From NCBI GenBank assembly GCA_009801085.1, contig VNWV01000006.1, forward strand, positions 1,054,001-1,118,000: a stretch of 64,000 nt of DNA. The letters run 5' to 3'. The position numbers were made by a program, and so were the translations under genes. Numbering within the stretch: the stretch's first letter is position 1; each line of letters starts with the position of its first letter. The notes beneath the pieces are model-generated. The model worked only from the letters and a program-made list of their open reading frames with translations, ran no database searches and was not told the DNA's origin. The stretch comes from Lasiodiplodia sp. COLG20 (lineage: Eukaryota; Ascomycota; Dothideomycetes; Botryosphaeriales; Botryosphaeriaceae). Shown here piece by piece: positions 34,901 through 46,645 of the stretch.

Positions 34901-37900
34901 AACTGCTGGCCCGTCCTCAAGCATCTGCTCCACATACTCATGTACTCGGGCCGATCGTCCGGGTGGATGCCCTCCCAAGGTTCTTGCAAGATTTGGCGGC
35001 AGTCCTGCCCGCGATAGACCAAGAATTTGGTATTGACCCAAGTTAGCGCGCCGGTCGAAGGGGCTGCGGTGAAGACCTGCACTGGTAGGGAATCTATGAT
35101 CGTTCTGAGGAGGCGCTCTGAGGGAGGCGGCATATCCTGCCGTTCGGGTATTGAAGGAGCCCGCCCGTGGCCGAATTGAGCGCCGGGCGTCTTCACGGGC
35201 GTCGTGGCTGCAGGCAGGGATTGGAAGGATGAGCTGAAGTCGGCGCCGTAGGAGTGGAGCAGGCTGTGATGGCGCTGGTCGGCCCGGCCCTGCTGGTCCT
35301 GTTTCAAATGGAGGCTCAGTCTTCGCGCATGCGTGGCGCGTGTAGGGCTGCCGGATGCCTTGGCTTCGGGACTCGGCTGCTGTTTTCCATCCTTGCTTTG
35401 AGGCTGACTCGTCGGAGGTTGGTCCAATCTCGGCGTGACGTCCTCTTCTTCCGTCGGCAGGATGGAAACGACCTTGCGGCCGCTGGGAGTCCTTTGATCC
35501 ATGGGAGGAGGCGTGCCTCCGCCGGGCCTGAGGGTCGCTTCTCCCCTGCTCGGGCCCAGCTTCTTCTTCGCATCAAAGTAGCTGTCTACAACTTCGCTGC
35601 CGAGGATGTGGCCCGGCGTGTTCCCGACGGAATGTTTGCTGCTCGAAAACCCCATGGCAGAGGGATCCCACCCGGGAGTCCCGGCGATCGATCCGCCCGG
35701 GCTGTTCTTCGATCGTACAGAGTACTCGGATGGGCTCGTTATGCTCCCTGTCGCTGAATCGGTAACGTCAATATCCAGGTGTATCAGATCATCGAGGCTT
35801 TCGGCGTCACCAGGAGTCGCCCCGAAGCCGGTAGTCTGCCCCGAGCCATAACGACGGTGGCGCGTACCGGACGCAGTACGGTGCGCGGACGAGTAGTGCA
35901 GACCGTTAGAAAAAGTGGTCGCCAGATGCGGCGCGATCAGCTTCAGCGACTGCGTCAGGTTCTGCGGGTACGGGACCATCGGAGAGAGCATCGACAGGAT
36001 GGCTATTGGTGCCTTCCTCGGGGCAGCGGGCTCGGAGGAGACAGTGGAGAAACGTGATTCGGCCGGCGTCTCGGCGGGGGTTTCTGTTTCGAAGGGCTGC
36101 ATCACCTGTGACAAGATGGGGTGGATTAGAGGGAGGTGCGTAACTGTGCTGGCTCTGTCAACGCCAATCGCTTCGACTGGTGCCGAATAGTCCGGGCCAG
36201 ATCCCGAACCTTGCGGGTTGAAGGATTCTTCATCTACGTTTGCAGCTGCAAAAAAGGGATTCTCGTTCGGATTGGCCTGGATCGCAGGCGAGGGAGCAGG
36301 AGATTGTGCCCATGGTGAACTTGGGTACTGTTCATATTCTTCGTACTGAGTCGTAAGCTTGAAACGGTAAAAGTCTTCGCTGGCGAAGTGTGATGCATTG
36401 CCAGCTCGGCTGCGGATGTCAGCTGCCTTGGGAGTTGCTTGCGGTCTGTTGGCGGTTTGCGTCTCTGGAGAGCCGCGCGAACCCTTGGATGAGTGGGCGC
36501 CCGAGTCTCGCCTCGAGCCATCGATGCTCGAGTAGTCCCTGGTGAGCGTGACCAGCTTCCCTCTTTCCAACACCCGGTTGATTCCAGAATTGTCGATGAG
36601 TGCTTGTGGTTCGTGGTCCAATGCCCGGAGAACCGGAAAGACTTGCCAGTACGGTCCCTTCGGGGCGTCCTCACCCACGCTGGAGAAGTCCGGGTCGCTG
36701 AACGTGGATTCTTTGAGACGCTGGTGATTTAGCATGGATTGAGGATCGGAGGATTGGACGTCCCGTTGCGGGGTCATCGGGTGACCTTGGCCCACTACGT
36801 GAGGGGTATGGCTCGCAGTCCTCGTAGGACCTCGTGGCCGAGGTGGGGGTCCGGACGTTCTTTGCTCGCCCACCGTATCCTTTTTCGTTCGCTCGTGCCC
36901 GGCAAAAGAATGTCTCGATTCCAGCTTGGGGCGCATCCTGCGTGAAGGGAGTTCCTGCTGCTGCTGCTGCTGTTGGAAGATGTCCACATTTTCAACCTTG
37001 CCCTCCTTTGCCTTCGTCTCTTCAACCCTGCCGTCTTTACCCTGCAGCTGCTCCGTTGCCTTGAACGACGAAGTCCGATTGACGGCCCCCATTAAGTTAA
37101 ACGAAGCTTTTTGGCCCCACGGCACGTTTTCAATGTCTGTCGGATCGGCAGGTACAGCAAGCGTGACCCTCTCCGCTCCGTACCAATCTCTCATGATGTT
37201 CGTAACCACTTTCCACCATGCGTCCAGCCCGGGCTCCGACGACAAAAGCAGCGTCAAATCATACAAGTTCGGCGTTGGGTATTGCGGATCCTCTGCGGAC
37301 TGCATGGTGGCACCTGGGGGCATGAAAGAAGCGGCAGAAACCAAGGGCGTGCTCACACTCGACAACTGCCTGTCTCGTGGGGTTCCGGGTTCCCTCACGT
37401 CCATTGCGCCAACGGTGGGGGATAGGGTGGTGAAGGGTTGATGGAAGGAAGATGACCATGTTCGTGGAGTGCCAGGAACATATGGGAACGGATACGAAGG
37501 CGTGCGCAAGGGCATCTGGGCGGGGGTAGTGGGGACGCTGCCGCGGACGGTCTTGGAGGATTCGGTCGACTCGGTCGACGTGGTGAGGGAGCCGGTGGGG
37601 ATAGGGCTGCTGAACGCAGCATCGAGCGAAGGGGATATGGCATCTGAAGATTCTTCCTTGATCGGAGAGACCCTGCGGGCGCCCATGGACTTTGGACTGG
37701 GAGGTGCACCACCCATGCTGCTCAGTTTAGCGCGCTGCTGACTCAGGACCATTTTTGCATGGACGGCCTGCTTCAGGCGATCCAGCTCCGCGGCAACTGG
37801 GGTTGGCGGCGGTCTTGCGGTTGTCGCAGACCTTGGTGGCACGGCAACGCTCTCGCCGGCGGCATCGGCACTGCTGGCGCTGGCAGAATCTGCAGCGGGG

Positions 37901-38136
37901 GCGTCGGCGGACGCTGGCGGGCCTGGGAGAGGGTTCAGCGGCGGCGTTTCATCGCTTGCCGTGGACGCGTGCGAGGAGCGGTTCAGCGGCGGGCGAGGCT
38001 GCTGGTTGGCGCTGCCGTGGGCGTCGGGCGGGCTCGCGTGCGCGGTGCGGATGGCGAGTTTGGGGTCGGGCTCAGGTGCGGCGCTGTCGAGAGCTTGAGC
38101 AGTGGTTGGCGATGGTGGTGGGGATTTTCTGATCAT
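31966..38136 (-). CDS. Hybrid histidine kinase, PAS-PAS-HisKA-HATPase-REC, 2017 residues
   Basis: Two-component hybrid sensor kinase. Exons are 32467-38136, 32297-32410 and 31966-32235, all phase 0. The first ~1000 residues are mostly disordered (Ser, Pro, Thr, Gln) except an N-terminal conserved block with LTLLLSSEPGLDAWW and YGAERVTLAVPAD (about residues 295-340). PAS1 is at about 1005-1120 and PAS2 with PAC at about 1140-1325. HisKA carries the H-box SNMSHEIRTPLNG (about 1345), and the ATPase has N, G1 and G2 boxes (NVVGNAIKF, DTGSGF, GGTGLGLAIS). A Ser/Pro-rich linker leads to the receiver domain, with LLVEDNKINQT, phospho-acceptor Asp in LCDLHMPNKDG, and the KP motif in YVTKPVD. The order resembles fission yeast Mak1 (hedged). 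The frame is open upstream of 38136 but has no earlier ATG, so the start there is preferred. Confidence 0.93.
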
Positions 38137-39515
38137 CTCGTCCCCGTCTCCTGCCACCGCCCGCTGCTCTGGGGTCGCCGAACGAAGGGAGCTGCGTGTG
38201 ATGGGGGACCAATGCTGTGCGAAGACCACATCAGAGTGACACTGCTCGCTGACGGACTGGCGGCGGGCAGGCAGGCGATCGGCGGGCGAGGTGCGCGGCG
38301 AAGAATGCGCGAGAGGCAAGGTCTCAAAGGACAGGCGGTAGGAGCGCAGACGATGACGTACAGGGTTCGGCCAGCGGCTACGCAGCCCACAGCAACGCAG
38401 AGTCGCACGCGGGCCAAGACAAAGGGCTTAGAAGGGGCGATTCGCAGGGCAGCGCGGCAGGAGCGAGGGCAGGCGGCGCTGGCGCTTTAGGGTCCTCCGC
38501 GGCAGCGACTAAAAGGTGCGTGTGGTTGCTGCCGCTGCCCTGCCCTTGACGGCTGCGACCTTGCCCGGAGCAGCAAGTAGGGGGCCACTGAGGAGCCCGC
38601 TTAGGATGCTTGCCCACCCCCTCCCAGCGCCCGCCAGAGCCCACGTCGCCGGCACGATGGGAGGCGCGCGGCGGGCAGGCGACGCTCGATGCGTGTGGAT
38701 CGAGGCGCGCAGCTAGCGGATAGCGGCCGCCGCCGCTCTGAGCAGCGGCTGTCCGTCCGCTCGGCGAGCAGAAGCCCCAAGGATGACGAAGGCCAAGCTT
38801 TGCAGCCGGCGAGACCACTGGCCTGCGTCTCCGCGCCCCTTCGCCAGCCCTGGCACCTGGCACCGGCGCCGCTCCACCGCCCAACGCGATCCGGCGCCCG
38901 TCGATGCCCAGCTTGCAGCTAAGGCCCCTCCGGATTCCACCCATACCACGTGTTTAGCAGCCGCAAAAGCGCCATCCCAGCGCGGCCCGAGCGGCGCAGA
39001 GAGAAGCGAAATAATGATTACCTGCCCGTCCCCCGGCCACTCTCTCTGTGCCTACCCGCGCCTGCAGCGCTCACATCTACCCTTTTCTGTCCCGCCATAG
39101 CGCCATCGCCCGCCCTACCCTGCCCTACCCTGCCTGACTTGCCCTGCGCCTGGACCCGGCCGCGCGCTGCCCTCTGCGGCTCCGCTTCTGCCATGTCACC
39201 GCGGCCCGGACGCGACGCTTTTTGTGAAGCGTCATCTGATGTGATCGTATCTACAGTACAAGTTACCTGCTCCTTCCCGCGGGCTGCTTGGAAATATGCC
39301 GGGGTTGCCCGCCCCCCGCCCTGCCGCCTCATTACCACAACCTTACTTCCGTTGCCCTCAACCCACGCACATCCACGCCTCTCAGACACGTGACCGCGTC
39401 TCGCTTGCCCCTGCGCCCGTCCGTTCGCACGCCAAACGCCTTATCGCCATGCTGCTCTCTGTCTTTACGCCGCAGGAAACGCTATCGAATGCCTACTGTC
39501 ATCATCCTGCGAGCG
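38137..39515. other. 1.4-kb GC-rich intergenic region, histidine kinase promoter / HYM1 3' flank
   Basis: GC-rich sequence with biased overlapping frames on both strands and no recognisable domain. CCCTGCCCTAC-like short repeats occur around 39115-39135. It should hold the promoter of the histidine kinase. Confidence 0.5.
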
Positions 39516-40820
39516 CTACGCTGCGGATTGAGCCGGCGCGACCGGTGCCGGTGGCAGGAGCTCAATCTGCCGGATCAGAAAGCTCTTCTCGTCCGTGAAT
39601 TGGTCGTCCTCCGTCCGATCATCGAGGAATGTGGGCAGGAACCTGAGCAGCCGGTCCCTGTTGTTGATCAGGATCTTTTGCACGGCCACTGATTTGTTCG
39701 GATTCGCCACAAAGACCTGTTGTGCCGGGAGCGATCAGCATAACGCTTCGGAAGCCTGCCGAACTTCCCCATCCTTGCACGCACCTTGAACACGTGGAAA
39801 CCCTCGTAGTTTATCATGCGCCTGTCGTCCCGAAGGAGCTTCATGATGATCTTCAGGTGCTCCCCTGACGCGACGTACTGCGTCATGACGTTGTAGTTTG
39901 CCCGGTCCAGCAGTAGTTCTCCCAGCAGTTTGATCGACTGCCGCTTCGTCACGTAACTGTCAGACTGCACCAGCACCGCGTTGTACGTCTTGAAGAACCG
40001 ATCGAAGTTGGTCTGCAGGTAGTCCGAGACTAGCGCCTTGTGCTTCGTCAGGATGTCCTATACGCCCGCGTTAATGTCACAATCGTTCGATGTTCAGACC
40101 GGGGGTCCATGAGAGATGTACCCTGAATGTGTTGAACGCGTCCGCGCACGCCTCGAATGCGCCCCGATCGATCCACTCGAAGAACTTCCAGAAGATCCCG
40201 TCCCCTGACGAGGGCACTGTTGGGTCTATATTCGCCAGCATGTCTTTGCCCCGCCTGTCGGGCTCGTCGTACAGGATGAGAGCCGCGACCGCGTCGTGCT
40301 TCAATGCCTCCCTCAGCACCCCGCCGCAGGCCATGGCGCTCTCCCTGCGCTCGTAGCCGTAGCAGAGCTCTATTATAATCTCCGGACGGTTGGACAGGAC
40401 GTAGTGCATCGCCGGCGGCTCGGCGGCGGAGTTGTTGGGTATTCGGTAGCGGAAGGCATTCGAGATGATGATCTGGGTATCTTTACGAGACTCGAAGGGG
40501 AGCTTGTGAATGTTCTGGGCGAGGTACAGCAGCAGGTCTTCGGCGCAGATTAGGTTGACGAGTTGGTAGACTTGCTCAGGGCTCACTTCCGCTTCTGCTC
40601 TCGAAAGTCAGCCTTACACACGGAGCGCGCGCTCGCGCGAAGGCGGCTCACCCGGGGTCCCTTGGAGCACGATTTTCATCTGCGTGAGATTGCGCGATAG
40701 GTCCTCCTCGGTCTTCGGTTGGGGCTTCTCCTCGGCGGCGAGGCGCTGTAGAGCCTCCTTGGTGGAGCGCACCAGATCCATGTTGCTCCGCTGCTTGTTG
40801 CGGTTGAAGAGGAAAGCCAT
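39516..40820 (-). CDS. hymA: Mo25 family scaffold protein (HymA/Hym1, CAB39 homolog)
   Basis: Mo25 proteins are ARM-repeat scaffolds that activate germinal-centre kinases; in fungi Hym1/HymA acts with the NDR kinase in the RAM/MOR polarity pathway and in conidiophore development in Aspergillus. Exons are 40652-40820, 40122-40594, 39785-40057 and 39516-39716; 371 residues. Family landmarks are the start MAFLFNRNKQRS, DLVRSTKEAL, then PAMHYVLSNRPEIIIELCYGYE, GIFWKFFEWIDRGAFEACADAF, LQTNFDRFF, SDSYVTKRQSIKLLGELLLDRANYNVM (several residues apart) and LPTFLDDRTEDDQF near the C-terminus. All splice phases agree. The Ala/Pro-rich tail is slightly longer than in animals. Confidence 0.94.
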
Positions 40821-41575
40821 GGCGGCGGCGGTTGCTAGGTTAAAGTCCGCTTCCGGGCAGGGAAGATCATGCGCGGATCGAGTGGTCTAATTGGACTGCG
40901 GGCGGAGATGGCGCAACGGACTGCGGCTGTTTGTTGCTTGTGCTTGTGCTGTCGTACCGGAGACGCGAGGCGAGGCGGCGGGAATTCTGGCGAGAGGGTC
41001 GGGCTCGCGGGACTATCCACGGTCCTTTGCCGTCGTCGACGGAGATGTACGGCGTGGAATGGTTGTTTTCGAGCCGACCGGCGTGAGACGTGGGGCAGCT
41101 CGAGTCGCCGGGTCGAGGTTGCTGCAGGGACTCCCTTCACGCCCAAAACATCACAGCGCAACACGTTGGCAGCGCCACCCGCCAGGCACCGGCGAGCAGC
41201 AGCCCACCTGCGGCGTGGCCTTCGTGCGCCGGCCGGTGCTAGCTGGCAGTGCAATCTGCCAAATGACGCTGGCGGGCGCGTTTGTTCACTCGCCGATTCA
41301 CCGCATCGTGAAGCTTCATCCGCCGCGCGAGCTACTTGAATCATGACGCAGCCGCCTTCTTCAGATCCACTTGGGAGATCGCGATTGCGTTCTCTCTGCA
41401 CGATGCATGCTACTACTCTAGAGGAAGTGCCCCCCTGACTTGCGGAAATCTCTGTTCATTGGACCGAGCCAGACGGCATCAACCCTGCACGACAGGAAAG
41501 GCGGTTCCCGCCCCGTTGCACTTGCTCCAACGGCCCTCGGAATGAGCCCACGCGAGCACATGCCCTGTCCTACGC
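40821..41575. other. Intergenic region HYM1 promoter / kinase 3' flank
   Basis: About 750 bp, GC-rich, between two minus-strand genes. No gene or motif is supported. Confidence 0.5.
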
Positions 41576-43150
41576 TCAGGCCCCGTTCCTGAAGAAGTCG
41601 TGGCGCAGAGCCTACACAGCGGTCAGAGACGGACAGACGAGCATACGTCTTGGTAGTGCTTACCTCGGATGCTGTCAGTCGCCGCGAGCTCTCGTACACG
41701 ACCAATCGGCTCACCAGGTCTCTGGCGCTGTCTTCGCAGTCGGGCAACAGCTCGACCCATGACTTGGGCGGGTATTCGTAGAACTGCACCTTGCCCCAAT
41801 CCCGAAACCCCTTGGCCTCCTTTGAACACGCGAGTTAGCAGCCGCTGTAGAATGTAAGGCGGGGCACGTTACCGGCCAGATGTCGTCATTCGGCGTCCCC
41901 AGGCTCTGGAAGTGGCTGTTGACGAGGGCAAGGTCGCTTCCGAGTTCACCAGAGTCGAAGAGGGTTCGCCCTCCTCCGAGGCACGCCACTTCCGCTACCA
42001 CGCATCCTGCGGCCCACATATCGAGTGCTGGCCCGTAGGCCGTATTGCCGAACAGAAGCTCAGGGGGCCTATAATGCGTCGTCCCGACGTCCGTGATCTT
42101 CTGGTTTGCTGGCTCTGAACCATGAACGCCGTCCTTCCACGCAATGCCGAAATCTGCGAGGAAAGCCGGGCCTGCTGGTGATCTGAGGAGGAGGTTGGAG
42201 GGTTTCACATCGCGGTGGATAATTCCGAGCGAGTGGAGATGCTGCAGGGCCTTGAAGAGGTCGCGCAGACAAGTCGTGGCCTGGGGGCGGGTGAGCTCCT
42301 TTCTGCTCAGAAGTTGCTGCAAATCGCAGCGCATAAACTCCAAGACCAAGATGAAGCGGCCGCCGGCTTGCCAAAACGTCTCTAGCAAGGGCACGATGCA
42401 ATTCTGCTCCGACCTCGCCATTTCCAACAGCCGCGCCTCTTTCTGAGAGTCGTGCGGCGGGCTCATCATTGACGGCACGGTGACCTTGAGCGCCACAAGC
42501 TTGCTTGCTCGAGGGTCGCCACCACCGTCGAGACGCTTGGCTTTGTAGATCTCGGAGAACAGACCGTTGTCGTGATGGGCCACATTCTTGTACTTGCCTA
42601 TGTGAAAGCCCGTGTTCTCAGGAATGCCGTCGTCATGCTGGATCGAAGTTAGTAGAAACGGACATTTATTGCCAATAGCCCAGTACCGTGGTCCGAGAAT
42701 TTTACCTCTGCTGTCTCGGCTTCTCCTACTGCTGCCGGCAACTTTGACGACAGCTCTTGCACAACGGCTTCGCAGCGCAGCTCGTAGTCAACCTACCAAT
42801 GCTTAGACGTCCGTGGCGCCGCCAGCCGTGGGAGACGTACGTACGTATGTCGTCGCCTGGGTGAAGGCGGCATCCTCCAGGGCTCGAGCTTCTTTGCTGG
42901 CGTCGGCCGGAGTGGCGTCTGGGTGCGCACGCTTGTAGCATGATGTTCTGCACCAACACATTCAATGAGCACGGGACGGAATCGGCGAGAACGGGCGTGC
43001 CTGGGACAGAGCAGGCGCGTGGCGGCGGATGCTTCGTGTCGCGGAAATGCGACTGAATCCGTCGGCCGAAGGGTTGCCGTACATGTTGACGATGGTTGCC
43101 AGGCGATCCGAAAAGCCCACGGCGGCGCGCCAGGCGTCGGCGGAAGCCAT
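41576..43150 (-). CDS. CDK-like serine/threonine kinase, Csk1/CAK-type
   Basis: Six exons: 43083-43150, 42845-42947, 42706-42792, 41873-42637, 41664-41819 and 41576-41611; 404 residues with correct phases. Residues 1-86 form a helical N-terminal extension. The kinase domain then shows LVALKV (ATP lysine), EARLLE (alpha-C), a hinge with LVLEFMRCDLQQLL, HRDVKPSNLLL, DFGIAW and a GTTHYRPPELL activation segment with the threonine expected in CDK/CAK kinases, then DMWAAGCVVAE and a C-lobe ending LRHDFF. The glycine loop is degenerate (HHDNGLFSEIYKA instead of GxGxxG). Fission yeast Csk1 activates CAK; orthology is plausible but not proven. Divergent from the Syp1-like gene, 442 bp between start codons. 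Confidence 0.85.
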
Positions 43151-43592
43151 GGCGAGAGAGTGAGGCGGACCGGGCACGGCTGCGCCGGTTGGGCTGCCGT
43201 GTGGTAGGGCTGCAATTTCGCAGCGCGCGTCCGGGCGGCGCTGGCTGACGTCTGCGCAGTGGTTCTGGGCTCCGGCAGGCAGAGGAGGGCTGGCAGCACT
43301 CTATGCGACACTGGGCGGCCTGCGGACGGATCGGGCTTGTTGGTGCAGCAAATTAGGAGTGGCGCGCGGAAGTGCCTGGCTGCGGTGCGCGGGAGAGGAA
43401 TAGCCCCGGTGGTCTGTGGTGTGTCTTCGTGACGAACGTCAGCCAGCAAACCGGCCTCGCGCCTCGAACACCACCTACGCTCTCTCGAAGCAGAGTCCCC
43501 CGCTTGCCCAGTCTGCGCAGCGCCGCGCAGGCTCTATGTGATCGTCCCGTCGCTCAATCCGGCGCCCTCCCCCGCACCGCTCCCCCGCGACC
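43151..43592. promoter_or_regulatory. Shared divergent promoter region, Csk1-like kinase / SYP1-like
   Basis: 442 bp between the two start codons. GC-rich, no TATA box recognised. Promoter role is inferred from gene orientation. Confidence 0.45.
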
Positions 43593-46500
43593 ATGGAGCT
43601 GTCCAGGAAAGACTACCCGGCCATGCTGGTGAGTGGAGCTCCGGGGAAGCTGCGCCGCGCACGCTCACGCCCGGCCACAGGAGTCGCTCCAGCCTACGCA
43701 GGCCGTAGCAGTGCTGAACGACCGCGTCAAGCACATCCAGAAGGTCAACGCAGACATCGCCGACTTCCTGCAGGTACGCGCCTTCCCCCCCGCCGCGCCG
43801 CCCCGCCGCCGCCGCGCTCCGGAGACTGACGGCAGGAAAGGAGCGCCGCCGCCTCGAAGACCAATATGCCCAAGGCCTTCGCAAACTGGCCGCCAGGCAG
43901 CAGCCCGACGCGGGCGCTGACCTCGGGTACGTCGCTCCTGCCACCTCCCCGCCGTGCGCCGCAGGCTGACCCCCCATCGCAGCGTCTTCACGCTGCCGTG
44001 GCAGCGCATCGTCGGCGCGACTGAGGCGCTCGCCGAATCGCACCACTCGCTGGCCCACAAGCTCGAGGCCGACGTCGAGCGCCCGCTGCGCGACTTCGAC
44101 AAGACGAACCGCGAGATGCAGGCGATGTCCAACATCAGCGGCAACATGGCGCACATGGCCAAGGAGATTGACAGCGCGCAGAAGCGCGCAGACAAGCTGA
44201 AGGAAAAAGGCGCCAAGGCTCCGGCTGGCAAGGTCGCGACTGCCAGCACAGATGTCGAGAATGCCAACCAGCAATGGAATTCCTCGGCCCCATTCGTCTT
44301 CGAGCAGCTCCAGGCGGTCGACGAGAGCCGCATCAACCAGCTGCGGGACGCCCTCACCCAGTACCAGACTCTGGAACTCGATGCCATTGACAGGTCTCGC
44401 GGTCCTTCCGAGCAGTGCCTGGGCGTGATTTTAGACGTGCAGACGGCCGACGAGATCAAGACCTTCGCTCTCAAGACCACGAGTGGAAAGCCCAAACTCG
44501 AGACGCAAAGGGGCAGGAATCAAGCACAGGCCAGCAGCAGTTCGACCCCGGCAATGCAGCCTCCTCCCACCCCGGACGACGGATCGAGCCAGCGATCTGG
44601 TTCAGGTGGGTCGCCTGTAGTGCCTGCTGAACCTCGCTTACGCCCAGCAGTGCAAGAGCAGAAACACGGAGGACTTCACGGCCTGAAGCGCTTGGGAACC
44701 GTCCTCGGTCGTCGAAAGAGCACGGCGCCCTACGCTCGGACGTCTTCTCCAGACAGGAAATCCTCGAGCCCTAATTTGGGAGCTGCCTTCAGCTCTTTCG
44801 GAAGCCGGGGCAACAAGTCAAGAGATGCAGATCACCGCCCGTCGTCGCCCTCGCGACTCGCAGAAAGTCAGCTCCCGAGCTCTCCAGAAGCCAGCGAATC
44901 GATCGCTTCTCCAGGTAGGAGAGCGAGTGCATCGGCAGATCGGACCAATGGCATTTCTCCAGTCCCCGAAGACGAGCCAAAAGACTCCGAGATGATGAAC
45001 GGTGGCCAGAGCTCGGGCATTTCGCAATTGCAAGAACCACTGCAGCCCACGACCGCTTCGAGCGTTCCGCTGGAGGTCAGTCCATCCGTACGAGGATTCA
45101 AAGGAACGCTTGCTGACAAGAACGACTGGTAGCCCCAGAAAGATGCGGATGGCTTTTCGGTGCCCGCAGCATCTGCCACGTCCGATCTATTTGCTCAGGC
45201 GGAGGCCGACGCAGCTGCGTAAGTTTTTCCCATCGTCGACAAGTCCCAAATAATTAACTTTTTTCCCTTCAGCGAGAGCGTTCCTCCCCAATTCAAGGTG
45301 GACATCAGAAATGCTCCGATCCAGGAAGAGGATAGTGGCGAGGCGGAAAGCGCGATGGCCAACGTCGCTAACACCCTTCGAATGGTCAGTCCTACGTGAT
45401 GTTCGTGAATCTACGATGCTGACAGCCGTGCAGCAAGCGGCACCAACAAAGAGATCCAATACCACGAGAGGCAGGCGAGACGTCCGCAACACGATATTCG
45501 TCCCCTCCACCGCCCAGGGTCCCGACCTACCACCCTTCGCTGAGCCGACCAACGCTCCACCGTTGCCGGCTGCCACGTCCCCTTCAGCCTCACCCCTGCC
45601 TTCTGCTTCGCCGAACCTGTCATCAGTCTCTCCGCAAATACCGATTCCTGCATCCCCGCCTTCGGCGCGGCCGCAGTCTCCCCTGCGGCCGGCCAGCCAC
45701 CGTCTGAACCTCGGCGAGGACCACGCCGCCTCTGACACGCAGTCGATCCGATCGGGTCGTTCGCTCAGCAGCTCATACAGCCACACCGTTCGCCACCCGG
45801 ACCTGCATGAGCCGGGGCTCAATTCGTCGATTGTCGAGACAGTGAGCACTTGGTTCGAGCACGGCAATGTGACCAGGGCCGTCGTCATCGGCGAACTCGC
45901 TCTGGCGTACAACCCTCCGGATCTTTCGGTTCCCTTTGGGCACGAGACGATCAGGCTTGAGAACTTCCCGGTTCTCGAGAAGGTTGCACCAAACCCGACC
46001 TTCGTGGACCAAATTGCGGACAAGGCCGGCGATTACACCGTCAACCTTTCCAGCATCACGCGTACGCAAGTTGCCTTCAAATATCAGGTGCACCTCGACG
46101 AGAGCAACATCGCATCGTTTGCTCCCATCGCTTTGACTCCTGCGTGGAAAGTCGAGGCTACGCAAACGTCCGTCATTCTCAACTACTCTCTCAACCCCGC
46201 CTTCCACCTCGCGGCCGGTCACACGAGCGTCACATTGAGCAATGTCGTCCTCATCATCCACCTCGATCCTTCGGGCTCGAAATCATCCCATTGCCAATCG
46301 AAGCCGGTCGGCACCTTTTCGAAAGAAAAGTCTTTGATTTACTGGCGCCTCGGGGATGTTACCCTGAGCGCGGATCAACCCGGACAGCAACTCCGCGCCC
46401 GCTTCTACACCGACTCGGAGGCCAAACCCGGAAATGTCGAGGCACGGTGGGAGATGATCGGTGATAATGCAAGCGGCCACGGCAGCGGTCTGGGTGTCTC

Positions 46501-46645
46501 GCAGATGGTGCAATCGAGCGAGGCGGCAGATGCTGAGGATGATCCGTTTGCGGATGAAAGCGCAGCGCCCAGCAGCCCCGCAATCACGTGGAAGGACGTT
46601 CCGATCGTCAAAAGGATTTCGAACGGGACCTACTCTGCCGTATAA
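43593..46645 (+). CDS. SYP1: Syp1-like endocytic adaptor: F-BAR domain plus muniscin homology domain
   Basis: Muniscins (Syp1/FCHo) bind membranes early in clathrin-mediated endocytosis and recruit cargo. Exons are 43593-43628, 43681-43773, 43841-43926, 43983-45075, 45133-45218, 45273-45384 and 45434-46645; 905 residues. The N-terminal F-BAR (about 1-260) contains LNDRVKHIQKVNADIADFLQ, then ERRRLEDQYAQGLRKLA and HKLEADVERPLRDF. The middle is disordered and Ser/Pro-rich, with DDPF-type acidic motifs. The C-terminal muHD starts around VETVSTWFEHGNVTRAVVIG and includes PAWKVEATQTSVILNYSLN, IYWRLGDVTL and ARWE. The acceptor for exon 3 was set at 43840 because it restores the conserved frame; the nearer AG at 43835 does not. 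Confidence 0.9.
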
